Assembly (NCBI GenBank): GCA_030789695.1
Contig: CM061142.1
Span: 605,439,659-605,503,658 of the forward strand
Reading direction: 5' to 3'
Length of the DNA stretch: 64,000 nt
Source of the DNA: Scilla litardierei
Taxonomy: Eukaryota > Streptophyta > Magnoliopsida > Asparagales > Asparagaceae
Part shown: positions 46,137 through 58,198 of the stretch, one piece after another
Layout: every line of letters starts with the position of its first letter
How positions within the stretch are numbered: position 1 is the first letter of the stretch
Program-made: the position numbers and the translations under genes
Notes under the pieces: generated by a model
Told to the model about the DNA's origin: nothing
Seen by the model: the letters and a program-made list of their open reading frames with translations, nothing else
The model's database searches: none

Positions 46137-48936
46137 TGTAACGACCACTTTTCGTTGTACGTTGTTCGTGCACGTGCTTTTGGCCGTGCACGTGTTTGTT
46201 TTAGACTTTGTTTGTTTGTGAACACTTCCGTGTGATATGCCGTTGTGAACGTCTCTAAGAGTATTAAATAGTGGCACTAAATTGGAATGACGTTTCTCGA
46301 GTCGTTTTCCCACAATTTAATCTTATTCGATGAGACGTTGCGGTTTTCACTTTTGACGGGAGACGTTTCTATTTTTAGTTTCGTCGTCCGACGTCAAAAT
46401 TGAGATCCGTCTTCTTAGTTAGCTCACTTTCGTCATCACGATCACCTCGATATTTATTTTATAATTTTTGGAGTTCATTTGACCACTTTTATATTTTTAA
46501 CAAGGTTTATAATATTTTAATAATTAATTTTTATATTAATTTCGGCCAAATAAAATTTATTTGAGTTTAAAACGTTTTAAAGAATTTTTGAGCCAATTTC
46601 CAGCTCATTTGGGCCCCACCTAAGCCTTGGGTGAGTTGGAGATGATGAGATTTGAATTTTAAATTATTTTAAACTCCTAATCTCATTAGGATTAGCCCTA
46701 GACCTAGTCAACCCCTCTACACTATATAAACAACCTTTAGGAAGACCTATTTTCGCAAGAAAATAACCCTAGACCTAGTCAACCCCTCTCCCGCCCTGAC
46801 CAACGCCCAAGCCCGCTCATCCGCTCCGTCCGCACCCGCTGCAGCCGCTGCATCGCAAGCTCCGCACCGACCCGCACCGACCCGCACCGACCGAGAGGGT
46901 CCCTCGGTCAGACCGAGAGACCCGCTCCATATCTCCTCATCCCCGCTCCGCACCAAGCCCCGCACCAAGCCGCTCCGTTCGCCCGCATCTCTCCGTGCCC
47001 GACCGACGCTCACGCCCGCATCGCCCCGCGTTGCAACATTGCAACGTTGCAACGCTCGCTACAGCGACCGACCGAGACGATCGACCGCTCCGACCGAGAG
47101 GCCGCCCGTATCCGCTGCTGAGCCCGCTCCGCAGCGCTGCACAGCACCGTGCGCTGCGTCTGACCGAGCCAATCTCTCGGTCAGGATAGTGTACGACCGA
47201 GGGCCATTCGTCGCAACCCTGCACCCGTCGCACCACTTGCCACCGTGGGCCCCCAAGTTCTCCAGAGGTATTGTGGGTCCCCCAAAGGTCCCTAGGACTA
47301 CTGTGGGTCCCACCTAGATGCTTTCTCTCCGACGATTCACCGTGTACGACGTTGCGACACGTCGTAGCCCGTTGTCGCACGTGCTAGCTTTGGAATCTGG
47401 AACCGTTGCTCCGGCTGATGCTCTGAAATTTCCAGCGAGGAAACTATATTGGAAACATGACTTGGAGCACGTTCTCTTATTCCAACCCCTGGCGTCGCTA
47501 CCCGACGCCGGTGTAGCTTTCACGTCGTGTTGAGGTAACGCTTTGCACCCCTAGGACCCCCAACCCAATTGCATGCTAATCAAGACTAAAATCAGTATTT
47601 TTAAAGTATTTTAAATGTTTTAAATTCACTAATCAAGATTAATAATATGGACTTTAGGCCGGTGGACTTGTGCACGTAGGATAATTGTGATTTTGGACTT
47701 GTTGGACGGTGTGCTCAGACGTTGTACTTGCAGGCAAGTGAAACTTGCCAACTCTTGTGTAGGGCCATGTTTTTAGGCCACTTCCTTGCTTTTAGCGTAA
47801 AAGAGACTAGTCAGTGAAATGATAGCTGGCTAGACGCCTACTTGATCTAGTTTGACAACGAAACTAGATCCGTCACCTAAATGATCTAGCTTGACATCGA
47901 AGCTAGATCCAACTCTTTAAACTTGTTGATCATGCATAATAAACTGTCACGTTTACTTTCCTTACCTGTACGCTTTAATACTTGCCATGTCATGTCATCC
48001 ATGCATTGAATGTCGCATTCGTAGCACACGCTACATACTTGTACTTGCTTGTCCCGGGCTAGGTGCACCCCTACGCCATACTTGTTAAAAACACTTCCTG
48101 GCTCGTGATCCAGAAGCGAGTATTCCCGTTCCGGGGTAAGGCCCTGGCTCGATACACGTGGAGGGGTAGGGTTGAGCGACCAATCAGCTTAGGAGTTGGC
48201 CCGATCAGCCACTCTAGCTGTAAGGCGTGAACTTTGTGCACGAGGTGCTTAATTTACTTGTCTTGTACTAGTGAGTGTTACTTGTATAACTTGTCATCCA
48301 TGCCATGTTTAAATGCCATGCTCGTACCTTACTTTACTTTACATTACTTGTTGCACTCATACTTTAAACTGCCATGTCATTGCATTCATGCTAGAACTGC
48401 TAGGTTGCTTTACCTATTTTCAGTTTCCTTGCACAAGTCTCTTGTAGACTTGCTGACATGTGCCCCTTGCTCTTTTGGGTGTCACATGTTAGACCCTGTG
48501 CCAGAGACCGTTGCTGAGTACGTGATGTTTTGCTGACGCTGAGTCTGAGTCCATGATTGCCCAGGAGGAGTTTTGTGGACACCGGAGGCCTTCTTGGTGA
48601 CTTAGCTGAGTTCCTTTGGTTTTAGGCTTTGTTGTTAGTTGTCGGTGCGTGGCACCTTTGTTTTATACGTTGTACTCTTGTTGGCCATGTGTGGGCCTTA
48701 GACTCTTTTTCTTTTAGCCTGGTGGCTTTTTCTGTGATGTTGAAACTTATTTTATGGATATTCTGAGATATCTCCTTTGTCTCATTTCATTATTATTATC
48801 TTCGTCTCGTTCGCGTTGCAAGGACCTGCAGTTTTAAATTTGATTGACGCTTATCGGACTTGCAGCTTTGTAGCTTCAAGTCTGAGCGGACCTTCTCACG
48901 CTTCGCCTCCATATTTTTGGGAAGCGGGGCGTGACA
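46137..48936 (+). repeat. 3' LTR of the LARD (2800 bp)
   Basis: Nearly identical to the 5' LTR. The main difference is at 46772-46791: about 90 bp of the 5' LTR (40263-40355), including the palindrome GTTGCGACGATTTGTCGCAAC, is absent and is replaced by ACCTAGTCAACCCCTCTC, a copy of sequence 70 bp upstream. This accounts for the length difference. Confidence 0.93.
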
Positions 48937-49430
<494 letters not shown>

Positions 49431-52400
49431 AAACGCACAAGTGTGGAGCAGTTACCAACCGTGCGCACGACGGGCAAAATTATCCCCGTCGTGCGCGAGG
49501 GGTAAAACGCAACGTGTAAAGCAATTTCCATCCGTGCGCACGACGGGGAAAATTACCCCGTCGTGCGCGAGGGGTAAAACACAACATGTAAAGCAATTTC
49601 CATCCGCGCGTACGATGGGAAAAATTATCGCTGTCATGCACGAGGGGTAATGCGCAACGTGTAAAGGAATTTCCACCCGCCCGCACGACGGGCAAAATTA
49701 CCCCCGTCGTGCGCGAGGGATAAAACGCCTAGTGTGCAGCAATTTCCATCCGTGTGCACGACGGGCAAAATTACACCCGTCGTGCGCGAGGGGTAAACCG
49801 CAACGTGTAAAGCAATTTCCATCCGCACGCACGACGGGCAAAATTACCCCCGTCGTGCGCAGGGGTTACGCCTAGTGTGCAGCAATTTCCATCCGAGCGC
49901 ACGACGGGCAAAATTAACTCCGTCGTCCGCGGGGGTTAAAACGCACAAGTGTGAAGCAATTTCCATCTGCGCGCACGACGGGCAAAATTACCCCTGTCGT
50001 TCGCGTCGTCCGCGGGGCTTAAAACGCACAAGTGTGGAGCATTTTCCAGCCGCACGCACGACGGGCAAAATACGCCCCGTCGTGAGCGGGGGTTAAAACG
50101 CCTAGTGTGAGGCAATTTCCAACCGCGGGCACGACAGGAAAAATTACCCCCAGTCGTGCGCGTCGTGCGCGGGGCTTAAAACGTACAAGTGTGGAGCATT
50201 TTCCATCGGCGCGCATGACGGACGAAATTACCACCGTCGTGCGCGGGGGGTGAAATGCCTGGTGTGGGGCAATTTCCGTCCGTGCGCACGACGAGCAAAA
50301 TTAACCCCGTCGTGCGCGTCGTGTGCGGGCAAACGCACAAGTGTGGAGCAATTTCCATCCATGCGCACGACAGGAAATATTACCCCCGTCGTGCGCGAGG
50401 GGGAAAACGCAATGTGTAAAGCAATTTCCATCCGTGCGCACGACGGGCAAACTTACCCCGTCGTGCGCGTGGGTTAAAATGCCTAGTGTGCAGCAATTTC
50501 CATCCGAGTACACGACGTGCAAAATTAACCCCGTCGTGCGCGGGGGTTAAAACGCCTAGTGTGAAGCAATTCACATCCGCGCGCACGACGGGCAAAAATA
50601 ACCCCGTCGTGCGTGTCGTGTGCGGGGCTTAAAACGCACAAGTGTAGAGCAATTTCCATCCGTGCGCACGACGGGCAAAATTTCCCCCGTCGTGCGCGAG
50701 GGGGAAAACGCAACGTGTGAAGCAATTTCAATCCGCGCACACGACGGGCAAAATTACCCCCGTCGTGCGCGTCGTGCGAGGGGTTTAACACGCACAAGTG
50801 TGGAGAATTTTCCATCCGCACGCACGACGGGCAAAAATACGCCTCGTCGTGCACGGGGGTTAAAACGCCTAGTGTGAAGGAATTTCCATCCGCGAGCATG
50901 ACGGGCAAAATTAACCCCGTCGGTGCGCGGGGGTTAAAATGCCTAGTGTGAAGCAATTACCCCCGTCGTGGGGGTCGTGCGCGGGAAACGCACAAGTGTG
51001 GAGCATTTACCAACCGTGCGCACGACAGGCAAAATTACCCCCGTCGTGCGCGAGGGGTAAAACGCAACGTGTAAAGCAATTTCCATCCGTGCGCACGACG
51101 GGCAAAATTACCCCCGTCGTGCGCGTGGGTTAAAACGCCTAGTGTGCAGCAATTTCCATCCGAGCGCACGACGGGCAAAATTAACCCCGTCGTCCGCGGG
51201 GGTTAAAACGCACAAGTGTGAAGCAATTTCCATCCGCGCGCACGACGGGCAAAATTACCCCCGTCGTGCGCGTCGTCCGCGGGGCTTAAAACGCACAAGT
51301 GTGGAGCATTTTCCAGCCGCGTGCACGACGGGCAAAAATACGCCCCGTCGTGCGCGGGGGTTAAAACGCCTAGTGTGAGGCAATTTCCATCCGTGGGCAT
51401 GACAGGCAAAATTACCCCCAGTCGTGCGCGTCGTGCGCGGGGCTTAAAACATACAAGTGTGGAGTATTTTCCATCGGCACGCACGACGGGCAAAATTACC
51501 CCCATCGTGCACGGGGGGTGAAATGCCTGGTGTGGGGCAATTTCCTTCCGCGTGCACGACGGCAAAATTAACCCCGTCGTGCGCGTCATGTGCGGGCAAA
51601 CGCACAAGTGTGGAGCAATTTCCATCCATGCGCACGACGGGAAAAATTACCCCCGTCGTGCGCGAGGGGGAAAACTCAATGTGTAAAGCAATTTCCATCC
51701 GCACGCACGACGGACAAACTTACCCCGTCGTGCACGTGGGTTAAAACGCCTAGTGTGCAGCAATTTCCATCCGAGCGCACGACGGGCAAAATTAACCCCG
51801 TCGCGCGCGGGGGTTAAAATGCCTAGTGTGAAGCAATTGCCCCCGTCGTGGGCGTCGTGCGCGGGAAACGCACAAGTGTGGAGCATTTACCTACAGTGCA
51901 CACGACAGGCAAAATTACCCCCGTCGTGCGCGAGGTGTAAAACGCAACGTGTAAAGCAATTTCCATCCGTGCGCACGACAGGCAAAATTACCCCCGTCGT
52001 GCGCGTGGGTTAAAATGCCTAGTGTGTAGCAATTTTCATCCATGCGCACCCCGATGTGCAAAATTACCCACGTCGTGCGCGTCGTCTGCTGGGCTTAAAA
52101 CGCACAAGTGTGGAGCATTTTCCAGCCGCGCGCACGACGGGAAAAAATACGCTCCGTCGTGCGCGGGGGTTAAAACGCCTAGTGTGCGGCAATTTCCATC
52201 CACGCGCACGACAGGCAAAATTACCCACAGTCGTGCGCGTCGTGCGCGGGGCTTAAAACGTAGAAGTGTGGAGCATTTTCCATCGGCGCGCACGACGGGC
52301 GAAATTACCCCCGTCGTGCGCGGGGGGTGAAATGCCTGGTGTGGGGCAATTTCCATCCGCGCGCACGACGGGCAAAATTAACCCCGTCGTGCGCGTCGTG

Positions 52401-54250
52401 TGCGGGCAAACGCATAAGTGTATAGCAATATCCATCCGTGCGCACGACGGGCAAAATTACCCCGTCGTGCGCGAGGGGGAAAACGCAATGTGTAAAGCAA
52501 TTTCCATCCGTGCGCATGACGGGCAAACTTACCCCGTCGTCCGCGTGGGTTAAAACGCCTAGTGTGCAGCAATTTCCATCCGAGCGCACGACGGGCAAAA
52601 TTAACCCCGTCGTGCGCGGGGGTTAAAATGCCTAGTGTGAAGCAATTCCCATCCGTGCGCACAACGGGCAAAATTAACCCCGTCGTGTGCGTCGTGTGCG
52701 GGGCTTAAACACACAAGTGTGGAGCAATTTCCATCCGTGCGCACGACGGGCAAAATTTCCCCCGTCGTGCGCGAGGGGGAAAACGCAACGTGTGAAGCAA
52801 TTTCAATCCGCGCGCACGATGGACAAAATTACCCCCGTCGTGCGCATCATGCGAGGGGCTTAATACGCACAAGTGTGGAGCATTTTCCATCCGCACGCAC
52901 GACGGGCAAAAATACGCCCCGTCGTGCACGGGGGTTAAAACGCCTAGTGTGAAGGAATTTCCATCCGCGAGTATGACAGGCAAAATTAACCACGTCGTGC
53001 GCGGGGGTTAAAATGCCTAGTGTGAAGCAATTACCCCCGTTGTGGGCATCGTGTGTGGGAAACGCACAAGTGTGGAGCATTTACCAACCGTGCGCACGAC
53101 AAGCAGAATTACCCCCGTCGTGCACGAGGGGTAAAACACAACGTGTAAAGCAATTTCCATCCGCGCGCACGACGGGCAAAATTGCCCCCGTCGTGCGCGT
53201 GGGTTAAAACGCCTAGTGTGCAACAATTTCCATCCGAGCGCACAACGGGCAAAATTAACCCCATCATACGCGGGGGTTAAAATGCCTAGTGTGAAGCAAT
53301 TTCCATCCACGCGCACGACGGGCAAAATTACCCCCATCGTGCGCGTCGTCCGCGGGGCATAAAACGCACAAGTGTGGAGCATTTTACAGCCGTGCGCACG
53401 ACGGGCAAAAATACGACCCGTCGTGCGCGGGGGTTAAAACGCCTAGTGTGAAGCAATTTTCATCCGTGCGCACGACAGGCAAAATTACCCCCACTCGTGT
53501 GCGTCGTGCGCGGGGCTTAAAACGTACAAGTATAGAGGATTTTCCATCGTCGCGTACGACGGGCGAATTTACCCTCGTCGTGCGCGGGGGGTAAAATGCC
53601 TGGTGTGGAGCAATTTCCATCCGCGCGCACGACGGGCAAAATTAACCCCGTCGTGCGCGTTGTGTGTGGGCAAACGCAAAAGTGTGGAGCAATTTCCATC
53701 CGTGCGCACGACAGGCAAAATTACCCCCGTCGTGCGCGAGGGGGAAAACGCAATGTGTAAAGCAATTTCCATCCGCGTGCACGACGGGCAAACTTACCCC
53801 AGCGTGCACGTGGGTTAAAACGCCTAGTGTGCATCAATTTCCATCCGAGCACACGACGGGCAAAATTACCCCCGTCGTGCGCGAGGGGTAAAACTCATCG
53901 TGTAAAGAAATTTCCAGCCGCACGCACGACGGGCAAAATTACCCCCGTCGTGCGTGTTGTCCGTGGGGCTTAAAACGCACAAGTGTAGAGCATTTTCCAG
54001 CCGTGCGCACGACGGGCAAAAATACGCCCCGTCGTGCGCGGGGGTTAAAACGCCTAGTGTGAAGCAATTTCCATCTGTGCACACGACGGGCAAAATTCTC
54101 CCCAGTCGTGCACATCGTACGCGGGGCTAAAATGTACAAGTGTGGAGAATTTTCCATCCGCGCGCACGACGGGCAAAATTACCCCCGTCGTGCGCGTCGT
54201 CCGCGGGGCTTAAAACGCACAAGTGACAAGTGTGGAGAAATTTCCATACG
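49431..54250. repeat. Hairpin satellite, about 64 monomers of mostly 70-82 bp
   Basis: Each monomer has a linker (AAAACGC, then ACAAGTGT, CTAGTGT or AACGTGT), GAGCAATTTCCATCCG, a left stem GCGCACGACGGG, loop CAAAATTA, right stem CCCCGTCGTGCGC and a G-run. The stem is 12-13 bp and near perfect in most monomers. About half of the monomers extend the right stem with a second GTCGTGCGCG. Three short monomers (near 50930, 51812, 53012) lack the left stem. Frames are open on both strands only because monomer lengths and the palindrome allow it. The right edge meets unrelated sequence at CGAAGGTAGC. I know no named plant satellite of this kind. Confidence 0.95.
50018..53968. repeat. Higher-order repeat blocks in the hairpin satellite
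   Basis: A marker monomer (CTTAAAACGCACAAGTGT followed by CATTTTCCAGCCG and AAAAATACGCCC) starts at 50018, 51285, 52094, 53358 and 53969. Blocks 50018-51284 (1267 bp) and 52094-53357 (1264 bp) each have 17 monomers in the same type order. Block 51285-52093 (809 bp) lacks five or six of them and block 53358-53968 (611 bp) is shorter still. Confidence 0.82.
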
Positions 54251-54350
54251 AAGGTAGCAATATGGGTAAACATATCTTTTAATTTATTACAACAAGTGAT
54301 TGTTTTGCACAAAACCTAACATCAATTTTATACCGAATATTTTCAATATC

Positions 54351-54992
54351 AACATTCTTGTTGTCCCTTTTTACTCAGTGACGTGCATTATAAATTGATT
54401 TGCATGGAAGGTTGGATTTTCCTACATGACTTTCAAAATCTTAGCCGGCCTCAGCGTGCTATTTGTCAAATCTCTCAATGATTCCATCTCCACTCCCTGC
54501 AACTGCCCTTCATTGGAATGGCCCTCGACATAATTAGCAGCTTGATGGTTGTGCCTGCCCTCAACGACTGTTAATCTCAACTCCTCACCGCCAACGCCGA
54601 CGCCCACCATTACCACGCAATGAGAACAGATATTGACACTTCTTGGTTTTAACTGGCCTGTCGGTCGTTTTTTCCTTTCGGTGTCACCTGTAAACCCCGC
54701 TTCTTTCACATGCAAAGTAAACAGCAGGAATCCTATTGGAAGTTTTACATGCAAAGCGACAACATTCTTGTTGTCCCTTTTTAATCGGTGACGTGCATTA
54801 TAAATTGATTTGCATGGAAGGTTGGATTTTCCTACAGGACTTTCAAAATTTCAGCCGGCCTCAGCGTGCTATTTGCCAAATCTCTCAATGATTCCATCTC
54901 CATTCCATGCAACTGCCCTTCATCAGAATGGCCCTCGACATAATTAGCAGCTTGATGGTTGTGCCTGCCCTCAATGACTGTTAACCTCCACT
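54351..54992. repeat. Direct duplication of about 230 bp, 410 bp apart
   Basis: AACATTCTTGTTGTCCCTTT at 54351 and 54761 starts two similar stretches ending near 54580 and 54992. Both copies include the FAR1-like coding part on the minus strand. Confidence 0.92.
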
Positions 54993-54995
54993 GAC
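54422..54995 (-). pseudogene. FAR1/MULE-transposase-like domain fragment, two copies
   Basis: On the minus strand both copies encode RLTVVEGRHNHQAANYVEGH (or LTVIEGRHNH), then ESLRDLTNSTLRPAKILKV. FAR1-type DNA-binding domains of MULE transposases and FRS proteins read close to W.LTVxxGxHNHxxAxxxEGHSxAGRL followed by MSKSMVKPKEIL. One copy runs within an open frame 54754-54422, the other is 54993-54832. The catalytic DDE domain is not present; the text is cut by the satellite array downstream. A host FRS gene instead of a transposase cannot be excluded. Confidence 0.55.
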
Positions 54996-55028
54996 CGCAT
55001 TAGCATTTTTGTACCTTGGATTTTTGTA

Positions 55029-55278
55029 CCTTCTAGGATACATTAGCATTTTCTTCCTTTCTTGCGTCTGAAAGTAGGTATTTTCGAGGTATTCCATTTG
55101 GTAAGTTCCGTATCTGCATGCATGTAAAATCACCAAATTTCTACATCATTTTCCACCCAATTGAATAAGAATTTCACCTACAGTGTATTTAAAAGTATAT
55201 ACTTACCAAATGGAATACCTGGAAAATCCATACTTTCAGATGGAAGAAAGGAAGAAAATGCTAATGTATCCTAGAAGG
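55029..55278. mobile_element. Foldback MITE of about 250 bp
   Basis: CCTTCTAGGATACATTAGCA at 55029 is matched by its reverse complement ending at 55278; arms extend about 80 bp, through GGTATTCCATTTGGTAAG. The loop is AT-rich and noncoding. Confidence 0.85.
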
Positions 55279-55530
55279 TCAGCTGACCGCTGAGATCTTC
55301 TGGGAAGATTTGAAGGTGCATTTTGGTTGCAAATGCTTCTTTATTCTAGAAGATACGCTGACCGCTGAGATCTTCTGGGAAGATTTGAAGGTGCATTTTG
55401 ATTGTGAAGTTAGCCGAATTTCATTGGAGTCATTTTCTACCGCCATCCCATTCTCTTTACAGGCATCTACATCATGAAGGAAATGGTCCACATTGAAATA
55501 GCAGGAGTAACTTTCAATTTTATCTTCCAT
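55279..55530 (-). CDS. Possible first coding exon of the FAR1-like gene
   Basis: The minus-strand ATG at 55530 follows an AG acceptor-like GATGTAG at about 55555 and a leader with a TATA box 360 bp upstream. The frame starts MEDKIESYSCYFNVDHFLHD and later repeats KCTFKSSQKISAVS because of the 75-bp duplication. No domain recognised. Its strand and position suit the start of the FAR1-like gene. Confidence 0.3.
   Translation of the reverse strand: MEDKIESYSCYFNVDHFLHDVDACKENGMAVENDSNEIRLTSQSKCTFKSSQKISAVSVSSRIKKHLQPKCTFKSSQKISAVS
55282..55406. repeat. 75-bp period tandem duplication
   Basis: GCTGACCGCTGAGATCTTCT at 55282 recurs at 55357, about 48 bp nearly identical each time, with different spacer after the first copy. 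Confidence 0.9.
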
Positions 55531-55886
55531 TTACCATGGTATATATCTACATCAAGCAGAACGAAGCAATGGTTAGAATTTGTCCGGTTAAACTGAGAAA
55601 CAAACATATTGTAAGAAAAATACGTAGAATACCGTGGCTATATGAGGAAGATCAGAGAAGCAGAATACTTAGCAGATGTAATTGAAACCGCTGTGGCGCG
55701 ACCTCGGTGGTAATCGCTGTTGCCGGTTGCTCCTGAAGGTTAACACAGCAGCCCCTGGCCGCGTCCACACTTGGCCAGAGACTTTGGATTTTGCACAGTA
55801 CAGCTACCCAGGAGAACGAGATGAAGCAAAGAAGAATTTTTGGAGGAAGCAATTTTTCCGTGTATTTTCTTGAGGAAAGCAGAGGG

Positions 55887-55896
55887 ATATAAATAG
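55887..55896 (-). promoter_or_regulatory. Candidate TATA box for the minus-strand FAR1-like unit
   Basis: CTATTTATAT on the minus strand, followed by a leader without early ATG selection pressure visible. Function inferred from position. Confidence 0.35.
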
Positions 55897-55904
55897 AGTT
55901 CAAA

Positions 55905-56348
55905 AAATAGCTGTTATGAATTCAAACGGTCAAATATTAAACGAGTATTAAAATATGCTTTGAATGCTGCGTATTAAACCGAGGCTTTAACTGCGTATTT
56001 ATTGAGGGTTTTGAATGCTGCAATCAAATTAGCCGTTACCAACATTTATAATGAGACGCCATTTATTATAGACGAATTGGACTGCCCATGGATGAGGATG
56101 AGACTACAGTTGATTTACTGTGAGTCATGGAAAGAACCCGTGAGTCTACAGTTGTTGTGCTCGTGAATATACAGAATATACAGATGTTGCGCTGTGAGTA
56201 ATTTTTGAGGGTAATCTCATACACAAAGCGAAATTTTTGAGGGCGTTCATGGTCCATTTATAGTGAAATTGACCATTCAAATTGATGAGTACAAGTCCGT
56301 TATCCAACAACGAGCCCTTCATTGCAAACATCTACGTAGACAATCATA
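55905..56348. other. Spacer with no identified feature
   Basis: AT-rich with short repeats of TATTAAA and GAATGCTG words (55930-56010). 56240-56290 resembles the edges of the inverted repeat at 58199 (ATGGTCCATTTATAGTGAAATTGACC). Confidence 0.4.
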
Positions 56349-57530
56349 TGTATCAGTTTGTAAGAGCATAGGCTAATGAATCAGTTTGGATCTGTATCAG
56401 TATGTACATCAATATAGTTGAATTCGATTGAATATGCCTTCAGCTTGAATAAGTATCAGATTCAATTTTAAAGTTTGCATGTAGTTTCTGAGTCAGAGTG
56501 AATAAGTATCTGGTTTAATCTACAATGTTTTCAGATTGAACAAGTATAATAAGACTTAAATCTAAAAGTTTGCATGTAGGCTTGATTGGGATTCAGATTA
56601 AGTATGATGAAATTAGGAATTAAAATTATAGCATCTCACAAATATGCTCAAAGCGCAAAATGGGCAAATTTATTCCCGTGGTCGCGTTGAGAAAATTTGT
56701 CATCGATGCAACATCAGCTTAACGCGCACAACAGGTAAAATTCTGCTAGTTGTGCGCGTTAAACAATTGTTCATAACATACCGTAGATGCTCAAAGCGAA
56801 CACCTGGCTCTGGCTGTGCTTGTTGTACGCTTTGCGCAATTAAATTACCCATTATAAATATGGTCAACGCGCACAACGGCCATAAATTTTATGGTTCTGA
56901 GCGTTGAGCAATTATGTAAGCGGCTATAAATTTTTCCAACTCGCTTCCCAATGGTCAAACATTCTTGGGAAAATCATATGTCTGGTATCAATCAGCTGTA
57001 GATTCACGAGCAGTATTTTGTATATTCACGAGCACCCCTCCGTAGCATGACGTGGTCTTCGATGTAGCCACACAGTAGATGTGTAGAACTCTACTGCCGG
57101 CTCATCCTCATAAACCAATACAATTCACTGCCACGCATTGTGCGTTGTGCGTCTTGAGCAATTCCGGTTTTACATGCGTTTTGCACGGTGAGCATTTAAG
57201 ATTGGTACTCGCTTCTGTATTATTTAGCACGGTGTGCGCGTCGAATAAAATGTAAGAAAAAAGATTAGTGCAGATTAGTATTGTTGGGAGTAATTTTCCA
57301 ACTGGCATCAATGTTGATCACGGCGAAAAGCCGTTGAGTTTCCTTGTTTTGAGCGGAGAATAATTAACCTATTTTGTTACAAATGATAGAATAATTGGGA
57401 TTCCGCGACTTTCGCGTTGGTATTACACGGTGTGCGCATTGAGTAAATACATGTTGATTCCCGAGAACCATTGCATTACTGTAGGATCACGGGCTTAGTA
57501 TACTCTTCATTTTTATTGGTCAAATTCCTA
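56349..57530. repeat. Mosaic block alpha, copy 1, with dispersed satellite-like hairpins
   Basis: Starts TATCAGTTTGTAAGAGCATA and ends near TGGTCAAATTC. It contains TTAACGCGCACAAC (56719-56732) and its perfect 14-bp complement GTTGTGCGCGTTAA (56749-56762), plus AACGCGCACAACGGCC (56866) and CAAAGCGCAAAATGGGC (56650). These stems differ from the satellite stem mainly by ACAAC for ACGAC. Noncoding. Confidence 0.85.
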
Positions 57531-57766
57531 AGTGGCTTACAACAAGCCCTCATCTTCTCACAACTTCCTCTACTTCCCTCGATATCTTCTTCTTAATTTG
57601 CGCACACAACCACCGTCTGGAAACAATAAGTTCTTCAGCTGTTCGTGCATTCTTGATAAAGATATGGAAGATAGCATTCATCCAGTAGTCTTTTCACGTA
57701 AAGTAAATGGTTGATGTTGGAAACTGACGCTATGACAGTAATAAACGCAACGAATGACTGAAATAA

Positions 57767-58198
57767 ATTAGCCGTTGTGCGCGTCGTGCACGGTGATTAA
57801 AAGTCATAATGTGAATCAATATCCATCCGCTGTACACACACGGTCTCACATCTGAGGACTCCACAGTACACACAAGGGCTTATAGTGGAACCAATTAATC
57901 CGCACGCACAACGGAAACAATTTGATTGTTTTTATTGTGCTGGAAAATAAAGAATTTTACGAGTCTTTGACAGAGAGTAATTTTCGTAATAACATAAATT
58001 CAATTCAAGGCGCAAAACGGTTCGGTTTCCTTGTCGTGTGGGGAGAGTAATTTGCCTCTTTTTCAGCTGAGCCTAAAATACTTAGGATTACGCGTTTTTC
58101 TCGGTGGGATTACGCGTTGAGTAAATAAGATGTTCATTCCCGAGATCCCTAGCATTACTGTAGGATAACGGACTTAATACTCATCAATTTGATCGGTT
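57767..58198. repeat. Mosaic block beta, copy 1, satellite-monomer relative
   Basis: TTGTGCGCGTCGTGCACGG, then TTAAAAGTCATAATGTGAA and CAATATCCATCCGCTGTAC reproduce the order right stem, linker, CAATTTCCATCCG of one satellite monomer. It ends in the ACTGTAGGATAACGGACTTA block also found in alpha. Noncoding. Confidence 0.8.

Larger units (their letters stand above)
39627..48936 (+). mobile_element. LARD-type LTR retrotransposon without coding capacity (9.31 kb)
   Basis: Two long LTRs (39627-42492 and 46137-48936) in direct orientation flank a 3.6 kb internal region; GTATG is duplicated on both sides. A PPT precedes the 3' LTR. No gag or pol motif is visible inside on either strand. The LTR ends TGTAACGACC and GGGGCGTGACA are reminiscent of Ty3 Tekay/chromovirus LTRs, which is only a hint at the lineage. 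Insertion is within one arm of a MITE. LTRs are nearly identical apart from one replaced block and scattered substitutions, so insertion is fairly recent. Confidence 0.92.

Noticed and set aside
39627..48936. Segmental duplication of a host region (39.6-42.5 and 46.1-48.9 kb)
   Set aside because: The two copies have TG...CA ends, a PPT before the second and a GTATG target duplication outside, which identifies LTRs.
49431..54250. Dozens of open frames of 60-143 codons on both strands, many sharing ...TTGKITPVVREG... or ...HDGVNFARRA... peptides
   Set aside because: They are produced by the hairpin satellite. Frames are open on both strands at once, follow the monomer period and lack start context or a domain.
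49431..54250. Resemblance to a CRISPR array (short palindromic repeats with variable linkers)
   Set aside because: The linkers are themselves repeats of a few classes rather than unique spacers, spacing varies, and the context is a plant nuclear genome.
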